From: Mycobacterium sp. MBM | Lineage (GTDB): Bacteria; Actinomycetota; Actinomycetes; Mycobacteriales; Mycobacteriaceae | DNA: 64,000 bases | Assembly (NCBI GenBank): GCA_021648845.1 | Contig: JAKJHY010000026.1 | Location: 1 to 64,000 of the forward strand | Direction: 5' to 3' | Part shown: piece after piece, positions 1 to 8,148 of the stretch | Layout of the letters: each line of letters starts with the position of its first letter | How positions within the stretch are numbered: position 1 is the first letter of the stretch | Notes under the pieces: generated by a model | What the model was told of the DNA's origin: nothing | Databases searched by the model: none | Seen by the model: the letters and a program-made list of their open reading frames with translations, nothing else | Program-made: the position numbers and the translations under genes

Positions 1-79
1 CCAGACACATCCACTCCGTCAGGAGGTCCTCCCCATTTCAAGCAGGCGCGCCGTCAACAACCTCTCAGGTCACGACACC

Positions 80-85
80 TAGACT
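80..85 (+). promoter_or_regulatory. Leaderless -10 element for the first DDN gene
   Basis: TAGACT lies 6 bases before the ATG at 92, and no Shine-Dalgarno sequence is present. This is the TAnnnT-N6 arrangement of mycobacterial leaderless transcripts, with the A of ATG as the probable first base of the mRNA. Bases 1-79 show no gene and no clear -35 box. Confidence 0.5.
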
Positions 86-91
86 CGGCGA

Positions 92-469
92 ATGGCGCTC
101 AAACGCAAGGTCGTGCACACGGTGCAGCGGCTCGCGATCAACCCGGTCGGCCGGAAACTACCGGTGACCATGCTGGAGACGGTCGGCCGCAAATCCGGGC
201 TGCCGCGGCGCACCGCCGTGGGCGGCCGGGTCATCGACGACCAGTTCTGGATGGTGTCCGAGCACGGTGAACACTCCCACTACGTGCAGAACATCAAGGC
301 GAATCCCGCTGTGCGGATCCGCATCCGGGGTCGATGGCGCAACGGCACCGCGCACCTGCTGCCCTCCGATGATCCCATCGCCCGGCTGGCGCAGCTCCCC
401 CAACTCAACAGCGCCGTGGTCCGCATGATGGGCAGCGACCTGCTCACCATCCGCATCGACTTGGACTGA
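92..469 (+). CDS. Deazaflavin-dependent nitroreductase family protein (DDN/FDOR-like)
   Basis: A 125-residue single-domain protein of the split beta-barrel family that includes the F420-dependent nitroreductase Ddn. The sequence shows the usual features: a basic N-terminus, the ETVGRKSG(L)PR motif near residues 29-39 that contacts the cofactor phosphate, and the SEHGEHSHYVQNIKANP segment near residues 54-70. The family uses F420 or a flavin to reduce quinones, nitro compounds or unknown substrates, and the exact substrate cannot be read here. The protein is slightly shorter than Ddn and lacks a long N-terminal membrane helix. It starts at an ATG with a leaderless promoter. Its stop is 4 bases before the next gene, so the two probably form an operon. 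Confidence 0.8.
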   Translation: MALKRKVVHTVQRLAINPVGRKLPVTMLETVGRKSGLPRRTAVGGRVIDDQFWMVSEHGEHSHYVQNIKANPAVRIRIRGRWRNGTAHLLPSDDPIARLAQLPQLNSAVVRMMGSDLLTIRIDLD

Positions 470-473
470 CCCG

Positions 474-806
474 ATGGCCTACGACGTGGATCTCGCCGAG
501 CGGGTTCGTGAACTACTCGCCACCACCGCCGGGGTGGACGAGAAGCGCATGTTCGGAGGGTTGGCGTTCCTGGTGCACGGCCACATGGCGGTCTGCGTCT
601 CCGGGCAGGGCGGAATCATGGTGCGGGTGCCTGCTGAGGACACCGATACGTTGCTGCAACGCGCGCACACCGAACCGATGGTGATGGCCGGCCGACCGGC
701 TCGGGGCTGGGTTCGAGTCTGCGCCGAGGGCGTGACCACCCGCCGCCGCCTGGAGTCCTGGGTGGATCGCGGCCTGCGGCACGTCGCCACGCTGCCACCG
801 AAATAG
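474..806 (+). CDS. TfoX N-terminal domain protein
   Basis: A 110-residue protein that is essentially one TfoX/Sxy N-terminal domain. It has the diagnostic KRMFGGLAFLVHGHM stretch near residues 24-38, then a beta segment with VRVPAE and the GRPARGWVRV turn before a C-terminal helix. In gamma-proteobacteria this domain belongs to the competence regulator TfoX. Stand-alone actinobacterial copies have no proven role, so no competence function is inferred. It begins 4 bases after the upstream DDN gene and is probably translated from the same mRNA. Codon use matches its neighbours. Confidence 0.8.
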   Translation: MAYDVDLAERVRELLATTAGVDEKRMFGGLAFLVHGHMAVCVSGQGGIMVRVPAEDTDTLLQRAHTEPMVMAGRPARGWVRVCAEGVTTRRRLESWVDRGLRHVATLPPK

Positions 807-846
807 CCCGACGTTTGTCCGGCACGGTCACGGGTACCTAGCCCGT

Positions 847-1482
847 ATGGCCGCCTACCAGGACACCGTGGAACGGCTGCTCGACACCGCCGGGGACACC
901 TACGCCGAGCACGCCGGGATCACGCTGAAGAACACCCCGGCACCGCTGTTCCAGTTGCTGTCACTGTGCATGCTCGCCAGCAAGCCGATCGGCGCCGAGG
1001 TGGCCGTGGCCGCCGCCCGCGAGCTGCAGCGCGCCGGGTTGCGGACGCCCGCTGCGGTGCTGCGCGCGCAGCGACGGACCATGATCGACGCGTTCGGCCG
1101 CGCCGGCTACGCGCGGTACGACGAGAGTTCGGCCGACCGGATGATCGCGCTGGCCGAGCGGGTCCGGGACCGCTACTCCGGTGACCTGCGCACACTGGCG
1201 GCGGAGGCCGACGGCGATATCCGCGCCGCACACCGAACACTGCAGGAGTTCAAGGGAATCGGCACCACCGGCGCCGACATCTTCCTGCGCGAGGTCCAGG
1301 ACACCTGGACCTGGGTGCGACCGTTCTTCGACCGACGGGCGCTGCGCGCCGCACATGACCTCGGCCTGCCCGGCGCCACGGACGAACTCGGCGCGCTGGC
1401 TCCCCGACGCTGCGCCCGGCTCGCCGCGGCGTTGACCCGGGTGTCACTCGACAGCGAGCTGCACGACCGCCTGACCGCGTAG
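847..1482 (+). CDS. Endonuclease III-like HhH-GPD protein (Rv1870c-like)
   Basis: A 211-residue, almost entirely helical protein. The length agrees with M. tuberculosis Rv1870c as I remember it. A helix-hairpin-helix with FKGIGTTGADIF lies near residues 136-147, followed by a segment with RPFFDRRALRAAHDLGLP near residues 157-176. There the Asp lines up with the catalytic Asp of the EndoIII/MutY superfamily. The Lys that gives EndoIII its lyase activity is replaced by Thr, and the C-terminal four-Cys iron-sulfur cluster is absent. If active, it would be a monofunctional glycosylase acting on damaged bases; it may also only bind DNA. It stands alone upstream of a flavoprotein gene. Confidence 0.65.
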   Translation: MAAYQDTVERLLDTAGDTYAEHAGITLKNTPAPLFQLLSLCMLASKPIGAEVAVAAARELQRAGLRTPAAVLRAQRRTMIDAFGRAGYARYDESSADRMIALAERVRDRYSGDLRTLAAEADGDIRAAHRTLQEFKGIGTTGADIFLREVQDTWTWVRPFFDRRALRAAHDLGLPGATDELGALAPRRCARLAAALTRVSLDSELHDRLTA

Positions 1483-1503
1483 CACAGAACGAAAGGCAAC
1501 ACC

Positions 1504-2721
1504 ATGCCCACCTTCGTCATCGTCGGAGCGGGTCTCGCCGCAGCCAAAGCGGCAGAAGCGCTGCGGAAGAACGGATTTTCCGGTCGCGTCGTCATTTTTG
1601 GCGACGAAAAGCAGCTGCCCTATGAACGCCCGCCGCTGTCCAAGGACTTCCTGGCGGGGAAAAAGACGCTCGACGATTTCACCGTGCACCCGCAGTCGTG
1701 GTACCGAGAGCACAATATCGACCTTCGGTTGGGCACCGGGGTTGACATCATCGATCGGGCAGGACATTCCGTCGGTTTCGATAGCGGCCGCCACGAGCAC
1801 TACGACAAACTCTTGTTGGCCACCGGATCCCGTGCCCGACGCGTCGACCTCCCCGGCGCCGACGCCGACGGCGTTCGCGTGCTACGCACGATCGATGATG
1901 CGAGCTCGCTGCTGCAGACCCTGACGTCGCACACCAGACTGGCCATCGTCGGCGCGGGCTGGATCGGTTTGGAGGTGGCCGCCGCCGCCCGCGAGCGGGG
2001 GGCCGAGGTGACCGTCGTGGAATCCGCCGCCACGCCGTTGGGTTCGCTGGGGCCCGAGGTCGCCGGCATCTTCACAGCGCTACACACCGAGCACGGGGTG
2101 AACCTGCTGCTGGACACCCAGGTCGACGGCATCGCCACCGACGCCGGGGCGGTCACCGGTGTGCGTCTGGGCGACGGGTCGACGGTGCCGGCGGACACGG
2201 TGCTGCTCGCGGTAGGCGCGCAGCCGAATGTCGAACTCGCCGAGGCGGCCGGCCTGGAACTCGCCGAAGGCGGGGTGGCGGTGGACGAAGCCCTCAAGAC
2301 CAGCGATGACGATATCTACGCCGTGGGTGATATCGCCGCGGCCCGCCACCCGCTGTTCGGCTGCCGGATCCGCACCGAACACTGGGCGAACGCGCTCAAG
2401 CAACCCGCGGTCGCGGCGACCGGCATGCTCGGCGAACCGGCCAGCTATCAGGAATTGCCGTACTTCTTCACCGACCAGTACGACCTCGGGATGGAGTACG
2501 TAGGGTATGCCCCGGAGTACGACTCGGTGGTGTTCCGCGGGGACACCGACGACCGTGAGTTCACCGCCTTCTGGGTCGATCAGGCCGGCCGGGTGCTGGC
2601 CGGGATGAACGTCAACATCTGGGAAGGACTCGACGACATCAAGGCGTTGATCCGCGCCGGGAAGCCCACCGATGCCGGACGGTTGGCCGACCCCGAAGTG
2701 CCTCTGCGCGAACTCATCTGA
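1504..2721 (+). CDS. NAD(P)/FAD ferredoxin/rubredoxin reductase family (Rv1869c-like)
   Basis: A 405-residue flavoprotein of the oxygenase-coupled ferredoxin reductase family. An FAD-binding GxGxxA motif (VIVGAGLAAA) sits at residues 5-14. A second dinucleotide motif for NAD(P)H (AIVGAGWIGLE) lies near 146-156, and the FAD-ribityl motif DIYAVGDIAA near 270. The C-terminal domain with the YFFTDQYD segment matches the reductase fold that docks ferredoxin. Such enzymes pass electrons from NAD(P)H to a ferredoxin that feeds a P450 or Rieske oxygenase. No ferredoxin or oxygenase gene is adjacent, so the partner is unknown. A GAAAGG ribosome site precedes the ATG. It converges on the thiolase-like gene with only 15 bases between the stops. 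Confidence 0.85.
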   Translation: MPTFVIVGAGLAAAKAAEALRKNGFSGRVVIFGDEKQLPYERPPLSKDFLAGKKTLDDFTVHPQSWYREHNIDLRLGTGVDIIDRAGHSVGFDSGRHEHYDKLLLATGSRARRVDLPGADADGVRVLRTIDDASSLLQTLTSHTRLAIVGAGWIGLEVAAAARERGAEVTVVESAATPLGSLGPEVAGIFTALHTEHGVNLLLDTQVDGIATDAGAVTGVRLGDGSTVPADTVLLAVGAQPNVELAEAAGLELAEGGVAVDEALKTSDDDIYAVGDIAAARHPLFGCRIRTEHWANALKQPAVAATGMLGEPASYQELPYFFTDQYDLGMEYVGYAPEYDSVVFRGDTDDREFTAFWVDQAGRVLAGMNVNIWEGLDDIKALIRAGKPTDAGRLADPEVPLRELI

Positions 2722-2736
2722 GCCCCGCCGTCCGGA

Positions 2737-4212
2737 TCAGGACAGCGTGGCGGTCCCGTCGGCGCGCACGGTGACCTTGGCACCGGCGATGTCCTCGGTG
2801 ACACTGGCCGCCGCCTCGGATCGATCGTCGAGCACCGCCAGCGCGCGTGTGTCCGCCGGTGTGCGGACCGCCAGGAAGGCCTTCTCCGGTGCGCCTTCGC
2901 GATCGAACGGCGTGGTCCAGGTCTCCACGGTGCCCACACCTTCCCACTCGACCTCGGCAGACCGCGTCGGCTCGGCATCCACGCTGGATTGCACATCCTC
3001 CCAACGGAATCCGTCGCTGGGCAGCCGCGTGCTGTAGACCCCGAAACTGTGCTTGGTCAGGTACCCGCCGTTGGCGGTGATCAGTCCGACGGCACCGGGT
3101 TCGGCGACCAGGCGCTCGGCCATGGTGGCAATGGAATGGGTGACGTAGTTGTTCCACGGGCCGCCCGCGAAGGTCAGGCCACCGGTGACGGTCAGCGGGC
3201 GCCGCGGATCGTCGAGGGCCAAGCCCAATTCGTTGGCCGCGACCTGCACTGCGGACGGAAAGCAGGAGTAGACGTCGACCAGGTCGATCTCGTCGACGCC
3301 CAGCCCGGCAAGCTCCAGGGCGCGGCGGCCCCCGAGGCGGATGGCCGGTGACTTGTGGAATTCGGCGCGGTGGCTGATCTCGTAGGTATCGTGCGCGTCC
3401 GTTCCGGCATGAGGGAAAACCCATTTCTCCCTGGGGATCTGGAGGTCCTCCGCCTTCTGCACCGACGTCAGGATCAGCGCCGCGCCCTGATCGACCATGT
3501 TGTTGGAGTTCATCAACTTGGTGTACGGGGCGCTGATCATCCGGTTCTTCGGACCGGGGACAGCGATCTCCTGCGCGGACAGCGCTTCCCGGCTCCAGGC
3601 GTGCGGATTGTCCGCAGCGACCGCACTGAACCGCGACCACAGCGCACCGATGCGCTGCTGGTGCTCCTGCAGCGTCGCACCGGAAGCGATGCGCAGGGCC
3701 TGCTCGAACATCGGGTACACGAAGGACGGCCGGTCCAGCTGGATCCGCAGCTCGGCCGGACCGGCGAGCGCGAACTCGTCCTCGGAACCCGGCGCCAGCG
3801 GCACCGATTCGTCCTGCTTGGTACCGACGAGCTTCTCGCCGCGAGCACGCAACCGCGTTCGCGATCGCCAGGTCTCACCGCCGGTGATCAGCACCACCTC
3901 GTGCTGTCCCCGCTGGATGTCGAGGCAGGCCTGGTTGACCAGCGACTGCGGCACGTTACCGCCGATCGGGGTGTACCGGGTCGCGGCCTTGTCGGCGCCG
4001 ATACGCTGCGCCAGCAGCAGGCCCGGATCCCGGTAACGCCAGGACAGCAGATTGACCACCCGCACCGCGTCCACCGCGGCGAGTACCCGCTGGTCCGCGG
4101 CCGCGCGGGCGGCAGCCTCCATCAGGTCGACGGGTTCGGTCGTCGCGCTTTCTTCGCGTTGGTTGACTTGTCCGTACCCGACGAGCACCGGGGTCCTGGG
4201 GTCGATGGTCAC
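2737..4212 (-). CDS. Thiolase-like protein type 1 (TLP1; Rv1867-like), no catalytic Cys
   Basis: A 491-residue thiolase-fold protein. The GTG at 4212 is chosen because GAGAGGA lies 9 bases upstream; the longer ORF to 4278 adds unrelated residues. The N-terminal half carries PVLVGYGQV and an SCP-x-like core. Where thiolases have the nucleophilic Cys (CASG) this protein has IGGN, and the C-terminal Cys of the CxG motif is replaced by ANGG. The His of GGPWNNYVTHS is kept. The last roughly 85 residues look like the extra OB-type domain of mycobacterial TLP1. The family is known structurally but has no proven thiolase activity. It is the last gene of an operon with an aldehyde dehydrogenase and a CoA-transferase, which suggests a C-C lyase or acyl-CoA-binding role. 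That role is inference. Confidence 0.8.
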   Translation of the reverse strand: MTIDPRTPVLVGYGQVNQREESATTEPVDLMEAAARAAADQRVLAAVDAVRVVNLLSWRYRDPGLLLAQRIGADKAATRYTPIGGNVPQSLVNQACLDIQRGQHEVVLITGGETWRSRTRLRARGEKLVGTKQDESVPLAPGSEDEFALAGPAELRIQLDRPSFVYPMFEQALRIASGATLQEHQQRIGALWSRFSAVAADNPHAWSREALSAQEIAVPGPKNRMISAPYTKLMNSNNMVDQGAALILTSVQKAEDLQIPREKWVFPHAGTDAHDTYEISHRAEFHKSPAIRLGGRRALELAGLGVDEIDLVDVYSCFPSAVQVAANELGLALDDPRRPLTVTGGLTFAGGPWNNYVTHSIATMAERLVAEPGAVGLITANGGYLTKHSFGVYSTRLPSDGFRWEDVQSSVDAEPTRSAEVEWEGVGTVETWTTPFDREGAPEKAFLAVRTPADTRALAVLDDRSEAAASVTEDIAGAKVTVRADGTATLS

Positions 4213-4294
4213 AGTGTGGTTCCTCTCCACGAGCGTGCGGAAACTATGGGCGCACGGGGCGTGTCGGCCAGCAGACACGCCCGCTCGCGCCAGA

Positions 4295-5719
4295 TCAGGC
4301 CGGTCCGACCCGGTAGATCGATTTGAGCGTTTGATAGGCGGCCAGCCCCTCCGGGCCGAGCTCGCGACCCAGCCCGCTGGCCTTCACACCGCCGAACGGC
4401 GCGTTGACATCCAGTTGGTACTCGTTGATGCCGATGGTTCCGGTGTGCACCGCGCGGGCGATCTCGGTGGCGCGGTCCACATCCGGCGACCACACGGTGC
4501 CGCCCAGCCCGAACTCGCTGTCGTTGGCGATCGCGACGGCCTCCTGGTCGGTGCCGTACGGGATCACCGTCAGCACCGGTCCGAAGATCTCCTCCTGGGC
4601 GATCCGCGAGGAATTGTCCACATCGGCGAACACCGTTGGGGCCACGAACCATCCGCGCGGCTGGCCGGCCGGAACAGAGCCGCCCGCGACAAGCTTCGCC
4701 TCTGCTCTGCCGACGTCGATGTACTCGAGGACACGCTGCTGCTGGCGGCGGCTGACCAGCGGCCCGATATCGGTGGATTTCTGCAACGGATCGCCCACCA
4801 CCAGGCCGTCGGCCAGCGCGGCGACCGCGTCGACCACCTCGGTGTAGCGCGACCGCGGCGCCAGGATCCGCGAGCTCAGGTGACAGGTCTGACCGTTGTT
4901 GACGAACGACGCCGACCGCAGCCCCTTGACGGTGGCGTCCAGATCCGCGTCGTCGAGGATGATGGCGGCCGATTTGCCGCCCAGTTCCAGGGTGACCGGG
5001 CGCAGCAGCCGACCGCAGGTCTCGGCGATGACACGTCCGGCCGTCGTCGACCCGGTGAAGGCCACCTTGTCCACACCGGGATGCGCGACCAGGTACGCAC
5101 CGGCCTGCGCCCCGCCGGCCAGGACATTGAGGACACCGGCGGGCAGGCCCGCCTCCTGCGCCGCCTCGGCGAAGATCAAGGCGTCCAACGCAGTTTCGGG
5201 TGCTGCCTTGAGCACCATGGTGCATCCCGCGGCCAGCGCGGGCGCGATCTTCATGATGGCCAGCGCCTGCGGATAGTTCCACGGGGTGATGGCGGCGACG
5301 ACGCCGACCGGTTCGCGCCGCACGAGGGTGTGTCCGATCGCCGCCGGACGTACCTCTTCCTGCTCGGTGTGGTCCAGCAGGTCGGCGTAGTAACGCAACA
5401 GGACCGCCGGGAACATCCCGTTGGCGCCCTTGGACAGTCGAATGGGCATACCGTTCTCGCGGCTGCACAATTCCAGCGTGCCGGCGGCCCGCTGCTGCAG
5501 CGCATCGGCCATCCGCCGGAGCACCGCGGCGCGGTCACCTGCCGGTGTCGACCGCCAGCCCGGCAGCGCCTCGCGGGCCGCCACCACGGCGTCGTCGATT
5601 TCAGATTCCGTTGCTGCCGCGCCCAATCCGAGTTGTTCCTCGGTGGCGGCCTCGATCACGGCGACGCTGTCCGCCGCGTCGCGGAACCGGCCGGCGATGA
5701 AGACTGATGCGGTGCTCAT
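4295..5719 (-). CDS. NAD(P)-dependent aldehyde dehydrogenase
   Basis: A 474-residue ALDH-superfamily enzyme of standard length that oxidises an aldehyde to an acid with NAD(P)+. It has the PWNYP substrate-channel motif, the LELGGKSA motif with the general-base Glu near 246, and the FVNNGQTCHLSSR active-site segment with the nucleophilic Cys near 279. The NAD-binding GSTTAGRVI turn is also present. The ATG at 5719 overlaps the stop of the CoA-transferase by 4 bases (ATGA) and has GGAG 6 bases upstream, so translation is coupled. The thiolase-like gene follows 82 bases later. The operon implies an aldehyde intermediate derived from a CoA ester. The real substrate is unknown. Confidence 0.9.
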   Translation of the reverse strand: MSTASVFIAGRFRDAADSVAVIEAATEEQLGLGAAATESEIDDAVVAAREALPGWRSTPAGDRAAVLRRMADALQQRAAGTLELCSRENGMPIRLSKGANGMFPAVLLRYYADLLDHTEQEEVRPAAIGHTLVRREPVGVVAAITPWNYPQALAIMKIAPALAAGCTMVLKAAPETALDALIFAEAAQEAGLPAGVLNVLAGGAQAGAYLVAHPGVDKVAFTGSTTAGRVIAETCGRLLRPVTLELGGKSAAIILDDADLDATVKGLRSASFVNNGQTCHLSSRILAPRSRYTEVVDAVAALADGLVVGDPLQKSTDIGPLVSRRQQQRVLEYIDVGRAEAKLVAGGSVPAGQPRGWFVAPTVFADVDNSSRIAQEEIFGPVLTVIPYGTDQEAVAIANDSEFGLGGTVWSPDVDRATEIARAVHTGTIGINEYQLDVNAPFGGVKASGLGRELGPEGLAAYQTLKSIYRVGPA

Positions 5720-8085
5720 GGTGCGCTCCTCCGGTCGATGCTGGTTTCGAACAGCACGTTCTGTGCGATGAGCCGGTCGATTTCGGCGTTGTCCAGGCCC
5801 AGTGCCCGGTGGGTGATATCGCGGGTGTGCTCGCCTGCCACCGGCGCCGGCCGCAGTTCACCGGGCGGAATGCGGCGGTAGGGCGCCGGGCCGGTCTCGC
5901 TGGGCATCGGCTCGTCGAAGAGCGGATGCTCCAGATCGCGGTACAGCGACCGGAACTGTAGCTGGACATCGTCGAGCACATCGCCCGGCCGGTTCATCGG
6001 TCCGGCCGGGATGCCGGCGGCCTGTAGCTGTTCGGTGACGATGTGCTTGTCGCGGTCGGCGGTGTACGCGCCGAGGACGGCGGTCAACGCTTTCCCGTCG
6101 GCGGGTAGGTCGATGCCGATGAGGGCGGCGAGCGCCGCGCGGTCGGACTCGTCGCGCACCGAGACGACGCACCATTCGTCCTCGCCGGCACACGGACACA
6201 CCGCGTGCACGGCTGGATCCTCGGTGATCGGCAGGCCGGCCTGTGCGGCAGCCTCGACGACGTACTCCACCGCCAGCTGGTTCACCGCGACCTCGGCTTG
6301 CGAAATATGCACGTGGGCGCCGGTTCCGGTGCGTTCCCTGCGGATCAGCGCGGCCAGGGTGGCGATCGCGGTGATCCTGGCGGCGACATGGTCCGGGAAG
6401 ATCGTGGTGGCATCGAAAAACTGCGCGGACTGTTCCTTGTCCGCGCCCCGCCACAGTCGCGTGATACCGGTGCTCGCACGCACCAGAGGGCCATAGCCCA
6501 TCCGGTCGCTCCACGGGCCGGCATCTCCGAAGGCACTGCTTTCCGCGAGTACCAGCGTGGGGTTGATCGCCCGCAGCGCCTCGAAGGAGAAGCCCAGTGC
6601 GCCAAGCGTTCCCGGTTTGAAGTTGGCGAATACCGCGTCCGCCCTGCCGACCAGCCTGCCGAAGATCTCGGTGCCCTTCGGGTGGCGCAGATCGACACCG
6701 AAGCTCAGCTCGTTGCGGTGCGTCAGCGCCCAGGACGTGCTCATCGCCTGCCCCGGCGCGGTCTGGCGCAACCCGTCCGGGTAGGTCGCGCTCTCCACCT
6801 TCACCACCCTGGCTCCCAGATCGGCGAACAAGCGGCCGAGTTCACCGCCGGCGACGATCACCCCCAGATCCAGGATTCGCAGCCCCTCGAAGGGGCGCGT
6901 CCCGTCCTTGCGGGGCCGCCCGAGCCGGTTGGTCGGTCCGAGCCACTCCGGCGCGGCACCCTCGGCCACCGGTGCGACCATCCCGCGGTGGGTACCGTCG
7001 ATGACGAACGGGCCGACCGGCACCGTGACGGCGCCGCCGTCGACCGGCATCGGTGTCAGCGCACCGACGGCACGAAAATGCTCGCTGGCCAACGCCTCGG
7101 CGGGCGTCTGCACCGCGGCGATCGGCACCCCGCGCGCTTGTCCCGCCGCCACCAGGTCCTGCATGCGCTCGGACACGAACAGGGCCGCTATCGCCGCGTT
7201 CAGCTCCTTGGATGCGGCGAATCGTGCGGCGATCGAATCGAATTCGGGGCCGCTGAATTCCTCGGGCTCCCCGAGCCAGGCCCGCATTCCCCGCCACTGC
7301 CGGGCCGAGAGCAGACAGATGCGCACGAACCCGTCCCGACACGGGAAGGTGGGGTAGATCTGTTGGTTACGGGGGCGTCCACGCCATCCGCCGGAGCGTT
7401 TCAGCCCGGAGGCGGCCTGCCCCTGGGAACCGAAGGGCGGGTCGAGCGCCTGCACCACGGCCTCGAATCGGGAGAAGTCGATGTAGTCACCGTGACCGTG
7501 GCGCAGCCGGTGGTAGTAGGCGGCCAGCACCGCCCAGGCCGCCTGCGCGGCCGCGGTCGCCGAGGCGATGCCGATCGGGGGCAGCACCGGCGTGCCGGTG
7601 GCCGGCCCGGACCGCGACAGCGCGGTCGACATCGCGTAGAACACCGCGTCGGTGCCCTGCCAGGATCGGTAGGGGCCCTCGCTCCCGAAATCGGTGACCG
7701 ACAGTGCCACCAGTTCGGGATGACGGTCGGCAAGCTCGGCGCAGGATGCGCCGAACGCCCGGGTCGCGTCGCCGGCCCCGGCGACCAGGATGTCGGCGCC
7801 GGCCACCAGTTCGTCGAACCGGGTTCGGTCCGTCGCCTCGGCGGGGTTCAGAACCGTGGCGCGCTTGTTCGCGTTGTCCAGGGTGAACGGCACGCTGGTG
7901 CCGGCCACCAGGGGCGTGGCGTGGCGCGCGTCGTCGGCGCCGGGCATCTCGATCTTGAGCACGTCGGCGCCCAGGTCGGCCAGCAACCGGGTGATCGCCG
8001 CGGCGTCGGCGCCTGCCAGGTCCAGCACCCGTACCCCGCCGAGCAGGGGCAGCTCGGCCGTCACCGCGTCATCCTCAGCACGCAC
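5716..8085 (-). CDS. Fused two-domain CaiB/BaiF family III CoA-transferase (Rv1866-like)
   Basis: A 789-residue protein with two family III CoA-transferase domains in tandem, near residues 1-395 and 400-789. Each begins with the same Rossmann-like motif (GGVRVLDLAGA... near 16; GLRILDLGVIVAGG... near 405) followed by LLADLGADVLKIE or LFADLGARVVKVE. These enzymes normally act as interlocked dimers that move CoA between carboxylic acids; fusion may give an internal heterodimer. M. tuberculosis Rv1866 has a similar fused layout as I remember it. The annotated GTG at 8085 has AAGG 4 bases upstream. An alternative GTG at 8064 (782 residues) has a better spaced GAGGA. It heads the operon with ALDH and TLP1 and diverges from the CPBP protease gene across a 20-base dyad. 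Confidence 0.85.
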   Translation of the reverse strand: MRAEDDAVTAELPLLGGVRVLDLAGADAAAITRLLADLGADVLKIEMPGADDARHATPLVAGTSVPFTLDNANKRATVLNPAEATDRTRFDELVAGADILVAGAGDATRAFGASCAELADRHPELVALSVTDFGSEGPYRSWQGTDAVFYAMSTALSRSGPATGTPVLPPIGIASATAAAQAAWAVLAAYYHRLRHGHGDYIDFSRFEAVVQALDPPFGSQGQAASGLKRSGGWRGRPRNQQIYPTFPCRDGFVRICLLSARQWRGMRAWLGEPEEFSGPEFDSIAARFAASKELNAAIAALFVSERMQDLVAAGQARGVPIAAVQTPAEALASEHFRAVGALTPMPVDGGAVTVPVGPFVIDGTHRGMVAPVAEGAAPEWLGPTNRLGRPRKDGTRPFEGLRILDLGVIVAGGELGRLFADLGARVVKVESATYPDGLRQTAPGQAMSTSWALTHRNELSFGVDLRHPKGTEIFGRLVGRADAVFANFKPGTLGALGFSFEALRAINPTLVLAESSAFGDAGPWSDRMGYGPLVRASTGITRLWRGADKEQSAQFFDATTIFPDHVAARITAIATLAALIRRERTGTGAHVHISQAEVAVNQLAVEYVVEAAAQAGLPITEDPAVHAVCPCAGEDEWCVVSVRDESDRAALAALIGIDLPADGKALTAVLGAYTADRDKHIVTEQLQAAGIPAGPMNRPGDVLDDVQLQFRSLYRDLEHPLFDEPMPSETGPAPYRRIPPGELRPAPVAGEHTRDITHRALGLDNAEIDRLIAQNVLFETSIDRRSAP

Positions 8086-8091
8086 GACACC

Positions 8092-8111
8092 TTAGCGTGT
8101 CAGTTCGCTAA
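8092..8111. promoter_or_regulatory. Inverted repeat in the CoA-transferase/CPBP divergent promoter
   Basis: Perfect 6-base arms TTAGCG (8092-8097) and CGCTAA (8106-8111) are separated by 8 bases. The element ends a few bases before the likely -35 region of the CPBP gene and just upstream of the CoA-transferase start. It fits an operator for an unidentified dimeric repressor. Function is inferred only from position and symmetry. Confidence 0.4.
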
Positions 8112-8134
8112 CTTAGGTAGACAACCACGCCACG

Positions 8135-8140
8135 TACACT
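8135..8140 (+). promoter_or_regulatory. Leaderless -10 element of the CPBP gene
   Basis: TACACT is followed by 8 bases and then the ATG at 8149. No ribosome binding site precedes that ATG, in keeping with a leaderless or near-leaderless mRNA. Confidence 0.4.
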
Positions 8141-8148
8141 TGCAGTCG

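Noticed and set aside
6205..8148. Long N-terminal extension of the CPBP protease
   Set aside because: The frame runs antisense through the CoA-transferase. The membrane protease starts at 8149, with a promoter 8 bases before it.
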